From NCBI GenBank assembly GCA_902557145.1, contig CACDYZ010000003.1, positions 1-64,000 of the forward strand: a stretch of 64,000 nt of DNA, read 5' to 3'. This DNA comes from an uncultured Alphaproteobacteria bacterium. Its GTDB lineage: Bacteria > Pseudomonadota > Alphaproteobacteria > HIMB59. Every line of letters starts with the position of its first letter. Positions within the stretch are counted from its first letter, which is position 1. A model generated the notes under the pieces. The model saw only the letters and a list, made by a program, of their open reading frames with translations. It was not told the origin of the DNA and did not search any database. The position numbers and the translations under genes are program-made. Of the stretch, positions 44,461 through 54,083 are shown one piece after another.

Positions 44461-45391
44461 GAAAATTAGGTATTTTAAAGGTTATGTTTTCATCTTCTTT
44501 AAAATTTAAAACTTCGATTGCATAAACCTTTTTAATTTGATCAATGAACATATTTAATTGCTCTTCTGGAGCGGAGGCGCTAGCCGTCAGACCTATTGTA
44601 TTGAATTCTGCTAAGGTTGAGTAATCAAAGTCATTTATATTTTCTATTAATTCACTATATTTGCAGCCAAATCTTTTAGCAGTCTCAACCAACCTAATTG
44701 AATTTGAACTATTGTGCGCCCCGATTACAAAAAAAGCATCAACATTTTTAGACATCTCTTGTACAGATAATTGCCTATTAGAAGTAGCGTAGCAAATATC
44801 TGATTTTTTCGGTGCAAGGATTGAAGGAAATTTTTTTTCAAGGGCATCAACAATATCTTGTGTGTCAAATACTGATAGCGTTGTTTGTGTTATGTAGGCA
44901 AGTTTTTGGCTTGAAGGAAAATATAACTTATCCACATCATCGATATCTTGAACTAAAGTTAAATTACTGATGTCTTTTAATTGGCCTGCGGTTCCATCAA
45001 CCTCTGGGTGATGTTCATGACCAATCATTATTATTTTATATTCGTTGTTTTCTAACTGAATTATTTCTTTGTGAATCTTGCTAACTAATGGGCAAATGGC
45101 ATCATAAAATAACAAATTATAATCTTTAGCTTTGTTGATAACTCTTTGTGCAACACCATGGGCGGAAAAAATAACTGGTTGTTTTGTATTTTTAGGTATT
45201 TCTTCTAGGGAGTCTACAAATACAACTCCTTTCTCTCTTAAATTGTTGACAACAAACTTATTATGAACAATTTCATGGCGAACATAAACTGGGGCCCCAT
45301 ATTTTGTTAGGCTTTTTTCAACCATCTCAACAGCTCGTTCAACTCCGGCACAAAAACCTCTATGTTTAGCCGTTATAATCTTTTTAACCAC
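44453..45391 (-). CDS. ispH: 4-Hydroxy-3-methylbut-2-enyl diphosphate reductase
   Basis: Last enzyme of the non-mevalonate route, making IPP and DMAPP. The 312 residues show the three cluster cysteines (AKHRGFCAGVERAVEM, YDAICPLVSKIH and SDICYATSNRQ) and the EIVHNKFVV, GHEHHPEVDGT and TQTTLS motifs. The start is GTG. It converges on blh, so isoprenoid supply is encoded right beside the retinal genes, and it follows pyc by 32 bases. Confidence 0.97.
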   Translation of the reverse strand: MVKKIITAKHRGFCAGVERAVEMVEKSLTKYGAPVYVRHEIVHNKFVVNNLREKGVVFVDSLEEIPKNTKQPVIFSAHGVAQRVINKAKDYNLLFYDAICPLVSKIHKEIIQLENNEYKIIMIGHEHHPEVDGTAGQLKDISNLTLVQDIDDVDKLYFPSSQKLAYITQTTLSVFDTQDIVDALEKKFPSILAPKKSDICYATSNRQLSVQEMSKNVDAFFVIGAHNSSNSIRLVETAKRFGCKYSELIENINDFDYSTLAEFNTIGLTASASAPEEQLNMFIDQIKKVYAIEVLNFKEDENITFKIPNFLN

Positions 45392-45423
45392 GGTAAATAG
45401 TTATCATATTATTATTAAATAAA

Positions 45424-48400
45424 TTATTTTATAATTAATAAAAGTTGCTGGGCTTCAATATTTTCGCCAGCTTTTACGCAAAGTCTCTCTACGGTTCCAG
45501 GTTGGTCGGCGTAAATAACAGTTTCCATTTTCATCGCCTCGATAGTACATAATTTAGCACCCTTGGGTACTTTTATTCCTTCTGTGACGGCAACATCTAC
45601 AAGCAAGCCTGGAATTGGTGCTGCCACATGATCCTTGTTACTTGGGTCTGCAATTTCTTTAGCTAAATCGTCTACTGCTATGGAGTTGTCTTTAATGTCA
45701 ACTGATCTAGCTTGACCATTTAATTCAAAATAAACTGTTCTAAAACCTTTTTCGTTGGGTTCACTTAAAGTGAAGTATCTAATGATTAATGTTTTTCCAG
45801 GTTCAATAGAGACATATATTTCTTCATCCGTATTCATACCAAAAAAGTAATTTGAAGTTGGGATAACACTAGTGTTGCCAAATTTCTTTTTATGTTTCAT
45901 ATACTCATCAAAAACTTCAGGAAAAAATATTTGTGAAATTGTATCTTTCTCAGAAATAATCTCATTGTAGTTTTTCTCTAATTCTTTAGTTCTGTTTTTA
46001 ATTTTTAAAGAAGGGAGTTTTGAACCAAATCTATAATTAATTGGTTTTTTTCCTTTTAAGATTTTCTTTTGGAGTGCTTTTGGAAACCCTTTGTATGGTT
46101 GACCTAATCGACCACTAAAAAACTCAATTACTGATGCAGGAAAACCAACATCTTTTTTGGGGTCTAAGACATCTTTAATTTGAATATTATTTGCCAACAT
46201 ATAAATTGCCATGTCACCAACAACTTTAGATATAGGTGTAACCTTAATAACATCTCCAAATATTTTATTAACCTCCGCATACATTGATGCTAATTCTGGC
46301 CATCTCTCATCAGTAATGCCCATTGATCTTGCTTGCTCTCTTAAATTTGTATATTGCCCACCTGGCATCTGATGTAAATATACCTCAGACATACTAGTTC
46401 GAGTTTTACTTTCGAAAGGCTGGTATTGCTTTCTTACACCTTCCCAATAATTTGCTGCAGTCCTAACAACAGCAGAAGATATTTTTGGGTCTCTGTTATT
46501 TCCATCAAGTGATTCAAGAACTGCACCGAAGCTAGGTTGTGAGGTAAAACCAGACCAAGAGTCAATTGCTACATCAACTATATCCACTCCAGCATCAGAG
46601 GCATTAAGCAACGTCGCAACACCGTTTCCACTTGTATCGTGTGTATGGAAATGAATTGGGATTTTTATGTTTTTCTTTAATTCTTTAAATAAGATTTTTG
46701 CCGCCTTGGGCTTACATAAGCCTGCCATATCTTTAATAGCAAGAAAATGAACTCCCATTTTCTCAAGTTTTTGGGCCATTTTTAAATAATATTCAAGTGT
46801 ATATTTTTTTTCTGCAGGTGAAGATAGATCACCAGAATAACAAATAGAAGCTTCACAAATTTTTCCGGATTTTAAAACTTCATCAATAGACACTCTCATA
46901 TTTTCTATCCAGTTTAATGCATCAAATATTCTAAAAACATCAATCCCTGACTGAGCAGAAAGCTGAATAAACCTTCTTAAAACATTATCTGGATAGTTTG
47001 TATACCCAAGTGCGTTAGACCCTCTAAATAACATTTGTAGTAATGCGGATGGCATTTGCTCACGTAATTTTTCTAAACGTTCCCACGGATCCTCTTTTAA
47101 GAATCTTAATGCAACATCAAATGTCGCCCCACCCCAGCATTCTACTGAAAATAAATTCTTAAGTCTTTCTTCGTATAAATCAGTTATGCCTAACATATCT
47201 TGAGTTCTCATTCGAGTTGCTATCAAAGACTGATGAGCATCTCTAAAAGTAGTGTCTGTGATTAGTAATTGTTTTTCTTTTAATACAGCATGAGCAACAG
47301 CAGATGGACCTTCAGCATCTAAAATTTGTTTATATGTATTATTTACTGTCTCTTGTGCTTTTTTTGATCTAGAAATTCCGTAGTCAGAGAGTTTTGCCGG
47401 TGTGGTCTCTCTTAATCGTGGTCTGTTAGCAACTTCTGGATTGCCATTGACAATAACTTCTGCCAAAAAATTTAATGTCTTAGTGGCTCTATCTTTTCGA
47501 CCAGAGAATTGAAATAAACTTTTTTCACTATCTATAAATTTTGTGTGGTATTTAAAAATGTCGAAGCCTTCGTGATTAATTAACTTTAATAAAAAAGGTA
47601 TGTTTGTTTTTACACCTCTGACTCGAAACTCACTTAGAGCTCTGTTCATTCTTCTCTTTGCTTCAATAGGAGTTTGACCTTTCGCAGTAACTTTCACCAA
47701 AAGAGAGTCATAATATGGTGTAATAATCGTACCTGTTGATGCGGTTCCAGCATCTAGCCTTATTCCAAGACCACTCGCAGATCTATAAACATTAATTTTT
47801 CCATAATCTGGTGCAAAATCATTGGCTGCATCCTCCGTTGTAACTCGTGATTGGATGGCGTGACCTTTCATGTGTATTTTTTCTTGAAGTGGTACACCAC
47901 ATATATCATCACCAATTTTAGCACCAGCTGCTAAAAGAAACTGGGCTTTAACTATATCAATACCAGTTATTTCTTCTGTTACTGTATGTTCAACTTGAAC
48001 TCTTGGGTTAACTTCAATGAAGAAAAAGTCTCTTGATTTAGCATCCATTAAAAACTCTACTGTTCCAGCACATGAATAGTTAACTTGTTTTCCAATTCTC
48101 ACACCTGCTTCACAAATTGCATTTCTCTCTTTATCTGACAAGTAAGCAGCAGGAGCTCTTTCAACTACTTTTTGATGACGCCTTTGAAGAGAACAGTCTC
48201 TCTCAAAAAGATGAACTATGTTTCCATGAGTATCTCCAATTATTTGGACCTCAACATGAAATGCTTTTTCGATAAGTTTTTCAAAAAATACATCGTCTTT
48301 TCCAAAAGCACTTTTAGCTTCTCTTCTAGCGGTATTAATGTGATTTTCTAATTCTGTTTCTTTTTTTATAACTCGCATCCCGCGACCACCACCACCCCAA

Positions 48401-48888
48401 GATGCTTTGAGCATGATTGGATAGCCAATTTTTTTTGCAAGGTCTTTACATTTTTTTAAATCTTTTGGTAAAGGTCCTGTGGAAGGTATGGTTGGAACTT
48501 TGGCTTTACCAGCAGTTTTTTTTGCTTCAACTTTATTTCCGAGGGATCGCATAATATTTGGAGAAGGACCAACAAAAATTATATTGTACTTTGCACATTC
48601 ATCAGCAAATTCTGGGTTTTCAGATAAAAAGCCATATCCAGGGTGTATGGCATCACAGCCTGAGTTAACTGCAATTTGTACAATCCCTTTGTAGTCCAAG
48701 TATGCTTGTATAGGTCCTAATCCTGATCCAACGAGATAACTTTCATCTGTTTTAAAGCGATGTAATGCAAAACGATCTTCGTAAGAGTAAATGGATACTG
48801 TTTTAAAGCCTAATTCAGTTGCAGCACGAGATATCCTTATTGCAATTTCACTTCTATTGGCAATTAATATTTTCTTAATTTGTCTCAT
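45424..48888 (-). CDS. pyc: Pyruvate carboxylase
   Basis: Biotin enzyme making oxaloacetate from pyruvate, bicarbonate and ATP, refilling the TCA cycle. The single 1154-residue chain has a biotin carboxylase domain (ILIANRSEIAIRISRAA; GGGGRGMRV; EVNPRVQVEHTVTEEITG), a carboxyltransferase domain (TTFRDAHQSLIATRMRT, about 560-830, with a FHTHDTSGN motif), a PYC_OADA region and a C-terminal biotinyl domain (IEAMKMETVI). Length is that of full-size PYC. Together with a proteorhodopsin, such anaplerotic CO2 fixation has been proposed to be boosted in light; nothing in the sequence shows that here. Confidence 0.97.
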   Translation of the reverse strand: MRQIKKILIANRSEIAIRISRAATELGFKTVSIYSYEDRFALHRFKTDESYLVGSGLGPIQAYLDYKGIVQIAVNSGCDAIHPGYGFLSENPEFADECAKYNIIFVGPSPNIMRSLGNKVEAKKTAGKAKVPTIPSTGPLPKDLKKCKDLAKKIGYPIMLKASWGGGGRGMRVIKKETELENHINTARREAKSAFGKDDVFFEKLIEKAFHVEVQIIGDTHGNIVHLFERDCSLQRRHQKVVERAPAAYLSDKERNAICEAGVRIGKQVNYSCAGTVEFLMDAKSRDFFFIEVNPRVQVEHTVTEEITGIDIVKAQFLLAAGAKIGDDICGVPLQEKIHMKGHAIQSRVTTEDAANDFAPDYGKINVYRSASGLGIRLDAGTASTGTIITPYYDSLLVKVTAKGQTPIEAKRRMNRALSEFRVRGVKTNIPFLLKLINHEGFDIFKYHTKFIDSEKSLFQFSGRKDRATKTLNFLAEVIVNGNPEVANRPRLRETTPAKLSDYGISRSKKAQETVNNTYKQILDAEGPSAVAHAVLKEKQLLITDTTFRDAHQSLIATRMRTQDMLGITDLYEERLKNLFSVECWGGATFDVALRFLKEDPWERLEKLREQMPSALLQMLFRGSNALGYTNYPDNVLRRFIQLSAQSGIDVFRIFDALNWIENMRVSIDEVLKSGKICEASICYSGDLSSPAEKKYTLEYYLKMAQKLEKMGVHFLAIKDMAGLCKPKAAKILFKELKKNIKIPIHFHTHDTSGNGVATLLNASDAGVDIVDVAIDSWSGFTSQPSFGAVLESLDGNNRDPKISSAVVRTAANYWEGVRKQYQPFESKTRTSMSEVYLHQMPGGQYTNLREQARSMGITDERWPELASMYAEVNKIFGDVIKVTPISKVVGDMAIYMLANNIQIKDVLDPKKDVGFPASVIEFFSGRLGQPYKGFPKALQKKILKGKKPINYRFGSKLPSLKIKNRTKELEKNYNEIISEKDTISQIFFPEVFDEYMKHKKKFGNTSVIPTSNYFFGMNTDEEIYVSIEPGKTLIIRYFTLSEPNEKGFRTVYFELNGQARSVDIKDNSIAVDDLAKEIADPSNKDHVAAPIPGLLVDVAVTEGIKVPKGAKLCTIEAMKMETVIYADQPGTVERLCVKAGENIEAQQLLLIIK

Positions 48889-48951
48889 AATGGTAAATAA
48901 AGTTATTTTTATACATTATTCTATTTTTTTTCATAGATAATCTGTTTGAAA

Positions 48952-49605
48952 TTAGGGTTTTTTTACTTTGATAGCCTTTGTTCTTTTTGGATAGCAATCT
49001 TTGCAAATTTTGCATTCAATTCCGAAGCAGCTTCTTGCTTTGCAGTATTCTCTTCCATAGAAAATCATTTGTAAATGAAGTCTATTCCAAGTCGCTTCTG
49101 GAAATAATTTTTTTATATCCATTTCAGTTTGAACGACATTTTTGCCATTAGTTAGGCCCCACCTTTGTGCTAAACGGTGGATGTGAGTATCAACAGGAAA
49201 CGCAGGATGGCCAAAGCCTTGGGACATTACAACACTTGCTGTTTTATGACCCACACCTGGTAAGCTTTCTAAATCCTCAAAGGTCTCCGGAACAATACCA
49301 TTATATTTTTTTATCAAAATCTTTGAAAGTTTAGAAATCGCCTTTGATTTTTTTGGAGCAAGCCCGCATGGTTTAATAATTTTGTAAATTTTATTTACTG
49401 AAATTTTTGACATATCGTAAGGATTATTTGCAATTTTAAACAATAGAGGTGTAATCCTATTAACACGTTCATCCGTGCACTGCGCACTTAACAGTACTGC
49501 TATTAAAAGCTCATAAATATTTTGATGTTTAAGTGGAATTGGGATCTTTGGATAGAATTTATTCAAATTACCCAAAACGACATTAGCTCTTTCTTGTTTT
49601 TTCAT
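48952..49605 (-). CDS. nth: Endonuclease III
   Basis: DNA glycosylase/AP lyase for oxidised pyrimidines. The 217 residues contain the helix-hairpin-helix LESLPGVGHKTASVVM with the catalytic Lys, and the Asp in FPVDTHIHRLAQRWGL. The C-terminal iron-sulfur region reads CKARSCFGIECKICKDC: the outer span of the usual C-x6-C-x2-C-x5-C is kept, but the second Cys is missing at its place and two extra cysteines occur. The cluster may still form with shifted ligands. It is upstream of pyc on the same strand. Confidence 0.94.
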   Translation of the reverse strand: MKKQERANVVLGNLNKFYPKIPIPLKHQNIYELLIAVLLSAQCTDERVNRITPLLFKIANNPYDMSKISVNKIYKIIKPCGLAPKKSKAISKLSKILIKKYNGIVPETFEDLESLPGVGHKTASVVMSQGFGHPAFPVDTHIHRLAQRWGLTNGKNVVQTEMDIKKLFPEATWNRLHLQMIFYGREYCKARSCFGIECKICKDCYPKRTKAIKVKKP

Positions 49606-49669
49606 AATATTATTGGTATGCGATAAAATTTATTATAAATATAAATATAATTTTATAAATTGATAGAAA

Positions 49670-50104
49670 ATGACAAGAAAACTGCACTTAAAACCAAATA
49701 GAAGTTTAACCAATCTTCAAATACTGTTTTTCTTACTAATTACGGGTTTTTTAATTATTTTTATTGGGGGAAGATTTTTACTTGTTGGGGCTTGGCCCAT
49801 AATTATCTTTGGTCTAGTTGAATTTTCTATTTTGGTTATTTGCACTATTTATTTTGTCAGGAGTTTGAAAAAAACTGAAAAAATTTCTTTGGAGTCAAAG
49901 TCTATGCAATTAGAACGGCTTGATGGTGATAAAATTGTTGAACAGAATAGATATAACCTTAATTGGTTGAAAATAAAAAATGAAAAAAACTCTCTGAGTG
50001 TTAACTATTCTGGAAAGAAAAAATTATTTGCTAGTTTTTTAAGTGAGGAAAGAAGAAAAAAATTAAAAAGAATAATTGAAAAGTACAGTTCTTCGTCTAG
50101 CTGA
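49670..50104 (+). CDS. DUF2244 membrane protein
   Basis: A 144-residue protein with the DUF2244 opening HLKPNRSLTNLQILFFL, two membrane helices (about 20-65) and a short cytoplasmic tail. The family is largely alphaproteobacterial and has no known function; in relatives it often lies next to the cox or nth genes. Here it is divergent from nth and converges on dapB with eight bases of overlap. Confidence 0.85.
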   Translation: MTRKLHLKPNRSLTNLQILFFLLITGFLIIFIGGRFLLVGAWPIIIFGLVEFSILVICTIYFVRSLKKTEKISLESKSMQLERLDGDKIVEQNRYNLNWLKIKNEKNSLSVNYSGKKKLFASFLSEERRKKLKRIIEKYSSSSS

Positions 50105-50876
50105 TCATATCTTTAAAAAAATAAAAACCATTCTCCTGTGCGGCTAGCCAGACTGCAGCTTCAACGGCACCATCAGAAAAAATTTTTCTATTATAGGCCT
50201 TGTGTGTTAATTCAATAGACTCATTATCACCGTGAAATATAACTGTGTGTTCCCCCGGTATATTCCCTCCTCTTAATGATGAAAATCCAATTTCATTTTC
50301 TTTTCTTTGATTATCTTGGCTTTGGCGATTAAAATTAAAGTTTGATTTAGATAATCCAAGTTCGTCTACAATTTCTTCTCCTAGTTTTATTGCGGTTCCA
50401 CTAGGCGCATCTTTTTTATGCCGATGATGTGTTTCAGTTATCTCAATATCAAAATCTTTTAAATGTTTAGCAGCTTTTCTTGCTATTTCAAAAAATGTAT
50501 TTACGCCATAACTCATGTTTGGTGCATAGAAAATTTTAGTTGAATTACTTGATTGCTTTAACAGATTGAAATGACTTTCATCTAAGCCCGTTGTGCCAAT
50601 TACTAAACCAGTGTTATTAGAAACGGCAGCTTCTGTAAAATTAAATAAGGCTTTAGGTGACGTAAAATCAATTACTATATCTGCTGTTTTAAAAGACTCT
50701 TCTCTTGTGGTAATGATATTTTCTGGAATTTGATACTTGGATATAAAGTTAGTGTCAATATCCTTGACATCAAATACACCGATAAGTTCAACATTTGTAT
50801 TTGAAATCGCTGAACTAATAAGATTATTTCCCATTCTTCCTAATGCTCCAGCAATAGCTACTTTTACTTTAGACAT
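50097..50876 (-). CDS. dapB: 4-Hydroxy-tetrahydrodipicolinate reductase
   Basis: Second step of the diaminopimelate/lysine branch. The 259 residues have the NAD(P)-binding start VKVAIAGALGRMGNNLI, GTTGLDESHF, the catalytic ETHHRHKKDAPSGTAIKLGE (His and Lys) and FSSLRGGNIPGEHTVIFHG. Length is normal. It ends inside the last codons of the convergent DUF2244 gene. Confidence 0.97.
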   Translation of the reverse strand: MSKVKVAIAGALGRMGNNLISSAISNTNVELIGVFDVKDIDTNFISKYQIPENIITTREESFKTADIVIDFTSPKALFNFTEAAVSNNTGLVIGTTGLDESHFNLLKQSSNSTKIFYAPNMSYGVNTFFEIARKAAKHLKDFDIEITETHHRHKKDAPSGTAIKLGEEIVDELGLSKSNFNFNRQSQDNQRKENEIGFSSLRGGNIPGEHTVIFHGDNESIELTHKAYNRKIFSDGAVEAAVWLAAQENGFYFFKDMIS

Positions 50877-50951
50877 GATTAAGTCTTGTTATACCTAAAT
50901 AAGCCAATATGGAATAGCAAAATTATTAAATATTATGCTAAAATTAACAAT

Positions 50952-51122
50952 ATGATCAGACTTCTACTCATTCTTTTAATTTTACTATTGGTAAGTTTGT
51001 TATTATTTAATAAGAAATTCAGGGAAGCTTTTACAATATCAGTAATACCTCTAGTGTTGCTGGTCGTAGGACTTATTGGATATATGATTTACTATATGTT
51101 CAGCACTAACTATTTTTCATAG
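50952..51122 (+). CDS. Small hydrophobic protein of unknown function
   Basis: From the ATG at 50952 the protein has 56 residues and consists of two membrane helices (IRLLLILLILLLVSLLLF and ISVIPLVLLVVGLIGYMIYYMF) around a short basic loop KKFREAF. The track start 22 codons earlier adds a polar segment without a hydrophobic logic. Similar tiny two-helix proteins occur near dapB in related alphaproteobacteria, as far as I recall, but no function is known. Confidence 0.55.
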   Translation: MIRLLLILLILLLVSLLLFNKKFREAFTISVIPLVLLVVGLIGYMIYYMFSTNYFS

Positions 51123-51141
51123 TTATATTTATAATAACTTA

Positions 51142-51534
51142 TTATATGCCTTGCTCGGTTTTAAAACCTAGATTTACCCAATCGATCAATCCTTTGTCCA
51201 TTTCATAGATAGTGCCTTGATATCCTTGTGCAACTAGATTGTCCGCTACCTTTTTAGAGGTTATGCCTGCAGTGCAATGAATAATGATATCCTTGTTATC
51301 AGGATTTATGGAATTAATCTTTTCAACAGTTATTTCTTTGAAAGGAATATTATGTGAGTTCTCTATTCTTATCTTATTGTGTTCATTTGGATATCTGACA
51401 TCAATAACTATCGCTCCTTCTTGAATTCTTTTTAAAGACTCTTCTGTATCTATCGGTATGTATTTCATTAGCTTATTATCTGCAAATAATAAATGAGTTG
51501 ATAGAAAAAAAAATAAAAAAAAATATTTTAACAT
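51142..51534 (-). CDS. Periplasmic rhodanese-like domain protein
   Basis: A 130-residue protein with a signal peptide (LKYFFLFFFLSTHLLFA) and one rhodanese domain: VIDVRYPNEHNKIRIENSHNIPF and the active loop HCTAGITSKKVADNL with its Cys. The loop lacks the Arg usual in sulfurtransferases, so activity is uncertain. The track start (51612) lies inside the upstream cytochrome gene; I use the ATG at 51534, five bases after that stop codon. Probably co-transcribed with the cytochrome. Confidence 0.8.
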   Translation of the reverse strand: MLKYFFLFFFLSTHLLFADNKLMKYIPIDTEESLKRIQEGAIVIDVRYPNEHNKIRIENSHNIPFKEITVEKINSINPDNKDIIIHCTAGITSKKVADNLVAQGYQGTIYEMDKGLIDWVNLGFKTEQGI

Positions 51535-51538
51535 GCGG

Positions 51539-51952
51539 TTAATCTTTAAAACGGGAGTGACAACTTTTGCAGCTCCCAAATAAGTTTTGATGATATTGTT
51601 GTACTTTATCAATATTGCCCTCCAGTGCTGCTAACTTAGCGAATGCTGCATTGTCCTCTGTTTCTTTTGCAATTTGATTAAATAAGTCTCTATTATCAAT
51701 AATGTCTGTACTCGCTTTGGACTTACCACCGAATGAATCGTCAGGAAATAAAGTGGGGTAGACTTTCATAATTTCTTCAATTTCTTCATAAATGCTTGCG
51801 AGATCATCATTGATAACTGAATCCCTAATAAGGTTATTTGCAGCTCTCATAAGTTTATTATAATCTCTCATTGATTCTTGTCTGTCCGCAACAGGGTTTG
51901 CACTCAAAAGTGAAGAGGAAAAAAGTAATAAAGCTAAGGAGAGTTTGATCAT
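51539..51952 (-). CDS. Cytochrome c-556/c' family protein
   Basis: A 137-residue periplasmic heme protein with signal peptide ([17 protein letters not shown]). The heme motif CKSCH lies near the C-terminus (about 129-133), as in the four-helix cytochrome c' family, and an N-terminal RQESMRDYNKLMRA segment provides a Met that could be the sixth ligand, pointing to the c-556 type. Partner enzymes are not evident; rhodanese follows directly, and tupABC lies upstream on the same strand. Confidence 0.88.
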   Translation of the reverse strand: MIKLSLALLLFSSSLLSANPVADRQESMRDYNKLMRAANNLIRDSVINDDLASIYEEIEEIMKVYPTLFPDDSFGGKSKASTDIIDNRDLFNQIAKETEDNAAFAKLAALEGNIDKVQQYHQNLFGSCKSCHSRFKD

Positions 51953-51991
51953 GTTTAATTAAGACATATAATTAAGCTATTAACAAGGTTA

Positions 51992-52597
51992 TTAATAATT
52001 AGCTGCGAGATCGTTAAATATTATTTTTCCATTATCTAAAACAATTAAATTGTCAGCCAATTTTTTAATGTAATTCATATCATGTAACGTCATTATAATT
52101 GTTTTAGATTTGCTTAAATCAGATAATTTCTCGAAAAATTTTTCTTCGCTTTCTATGTCTAAATATTGGTTTGGCTCATCCATAATTAACATATCTTGCT
52201 CGAAGCTCATAAGCCTAGATATGAAAACTTTTTGCTTTTCTCCCTCAGATAAACTAGCAAATTTATTTGCTTTTAATTTTTTTAAATTAAATAGATTATA
52301 AAAAGTTCTATCAATTTTTGTTTTTTTAATACTATTCAAAAGCAAAAAATTTTCCTCTAAACTTTTATTCAACGAAAGAGATCGTTGAAATAACATAGGT
52401 ACAGGCTTTTCATATTGCGATTTTATAGAGCCCTTACTTGGGACAATTAGACGATTTAAAATTTTTAGTAATGTACTTTTACCTGACCCATTCTTTCCAG
52501 AAATAACAGTAATTTTATTTTTTTGGATATTAATATTTATACTGTTCAGTATTTTTTTTTGATCAGTGGTATAAGAAAGATTATAAGTACTAATCAT
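51992..52597 (-). CDS. ABC transporter ATPase, tungstate (TupC-like)
   Basis: A 201-residue ABC ATPase: Walker A (SGKNGSGKSTLL, near 35), signature (SLSEGEKQKVFISRL), Walker B (MLIMDEPNQYLDI) and the H-loop (IMTLHDMNY). It is small and lacks the C-terminal regulatory domain of ModC. It overlaps the permease gene by eight bases and follows a TupA-like binding protein, which sets its substrate as tungstate or possibly molybdate. Confidence 0.85.
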   Translation of the reverse strand: MISTYNLSYTTDQKKILNSININIQKNKITVISGKNGSGKSTLLKILNRLIVPSKGSIKSQYEKPVPMLFQRSLSLNKSLEENFLLLNSIKKTKIDRTFYNLFNLKKLKANKFASLSEGEKQKVFISRLMSFEQDMLIMDEPNQYLDIESEEKFFEKLSDLSKSKTIIMTLHDMNYIKKLADNLIVLDNGKIIFNDLAANY

Positions 52598-53231
52598 TTT
52601 TTAAAGTATTTAAGATAATTGATATTATTAATGTTAGTGAGATTAGTATGGCTCCTAAAATAATACCTAATGAAACATTCCCTTTAGAAGTTTCTAATGC
52701 AATGGTAGCTGTCATATTTCTTGTAAAGTGATCAATGGATCCTCCTACAATAGCTGCGGCCCCATATTCACTGATGGCTCTTCCAAACCCCACTAAAATC
52801 ACGGTGATGTAGATATTTAATTTATTAGAAATAAGTAAGAAAATTATGTCCTTTTTACTTGCCCCGTAGGATAAGAGTTCTTCTTTGTAAATTGGGTAAT
52901 CAGTTTCAATATTTTTAATAATTAGGGTAATCATAATAGGAAAAGTAATGACTATTTGAGCTAATATCATAGCCAGTGGTGAATATAATATTTCCATCCA
53001 ACCAAGAGGCCCAGATCTGCTGATTAATAAATAAACTAAGAGTCCGGCACAAACAGGAGGAATGGAAGTCATCGAGCTTAAAAAAATTACTATAGGTTTT
53101 TTCAATTTGAATTGATAAATCGCTAGAATATATCCAAAGAACATTGAAAAAATAAACGATATGATTGTCGAAAATATACTCACATAAAGTGTTATGAAAA
53201 TCGCTGACTGTATTTTTTCAAAGGTTAGCAT
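52590..53231 (-). CDS. ABC transporter permease, tungstate (TupB-like)
   Basis: A 213-residue permease with five or six helices and the binding-protein-dependent loop EELLSYGASKKDIIFLLISNKLNIYITVILVGFGRAISEYGAAAIVGG, where GRAISEYGAAAIVGGSI is typical of the Tup/Wtp/Mod group. It begins 19 bases after tupA and overlaps the ATPase gene. Confidence 0.87.
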   Translation of the reverse strand: MLTFEKIQSAIFITLYVSIFSTIISFIFSMFFGYILAIYQFKLKKPIVIFLSSMTSIPPVCAGLLVYLLISRSGPLGWMEILYSPLAMILAQIVITFPIMITLIIKNIETDYPIYKEELLSYGASKKDIIFLLISNKLNIYITVILVGFGRAISEYGAAAIVGGSIDHFTRNMTATIALETSKGNVSLGIILGAILISLTLIISIILNTLKND

Positions 53232-53250
53232 CTAGAAAATTAATAAAAAT

Positions 53251-54048
53251 TTAGTTTGTAAAAAACAATTTTTCCCCATTATAAGTAAAGTTATTAATAA
53301 CATCTTTACCTGCACCTGTAATCAGCCATTCAATAAATTCTTTTGATTTATCATATTCTACATGGGGAAATTTTTTAGGGTTAATAGCTATGACTCCGTA
53401 TTCATTATGCATTTCACTCCCACCTTCAAACAGGATTTTTAAATTATTTTTATTTTTGAATGATATCCATGTGCCCTTATCACTTAGTGTATAAGCATTC
53501 ATCTCTGATGCCACATTCAAAGTGTTGGCCATGCTTGTTCCTGTCTTTATATATTTGCGATTATCGAACAGGTTAATATTAGCGAGTTTCCATAAATCAT
53601 TTTCTTTTATATGAGTTCCTGAATTATCATCTCTTGAAATAAACTTTTGATTTGAAAGTGAAATTTTTTTCATAATATTTTTTATATCATTTTCCTGTGA
53701 TATTTTTGCAGGATCATCTTTAGGGCCTACAATAATAAAATTGTTGTACATTAATTCATGTCTTTTAACTCCAAAACCATCTGAGACAAATTTCAATTCA
53801 TCTTTTTTTGAGTGTACCATTAACACATCACCGTCGCCTCGTTCAGCATTTGAAATGGCATTACCTGTCCCCACAGCAATTGGTCTAACCTTGATCCCTG
53901 TTTGCTTTTCAAATTTACTAGATAATAAATCTAATAAGCCTGTATTCGCAATGCTTGTTGTAGATTGCACAATTATGTAATCTCTTGAATAAGAATTTAG
54001 AGTAAATAATATTAATATTATAAATAATGATATTTTTTTAAATTTCAT
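53251..54048 (-). CDS. tupA: Tungstate-binding periplasmic protein (TupA-like)
   Basis: Binding protein of the importer. After a signal peptide (KFKKISLFIILILFTLNSYS) the mature part begins with the oxyanion motif VQSTTSIANTGLLDLLSSKF, followed by IRPIAVGTGNAI-like and LMVHSKKDELKFVSDGFG, and YNNFIIVGPKDDPA, the TupA pattern rather than ModA. I use the ATG at 54048 (MKFKKIS); the track has MFNH four codons upstream. A molybdate function is less likely but not excluded. No tungsten enzyme is in the window. Confidence 0.87.
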   Translation of the reverse strand: MKFKKISLFIILILFTLNSYSRDYIIVQSTTSIANTGLLDLLSSKFEKQTGIKVRPIAVGTGNAISNAERGDGDVLMVHSKKDELKFVSDGFGVKRHELMYNNFIIVGPKDDPAKISQENDIKNIMKKISLSNQKFISRDDNSGTHIKENDLWKLANINLFDNRKYIKTGTSMANTLNVASEMNAYTLSDKGTWISFKNKNNLKILFEGGSEMHNEYGVIAINPKKFPHVEYDKSKEFIEWLITGAGKDVINNFTYNGEKLFFTN

Positions 54049-54083
54049 ATGATTAAACATAATAACATATATCCTAGTAAAAT

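Noticed and set aside
51535-51612. N-terminal extension of the rhodanese protein in the ORF track
   Set aside because: It lies within the cytochrome c gene in another frame and precedes the signal peptide at MLKYFF.
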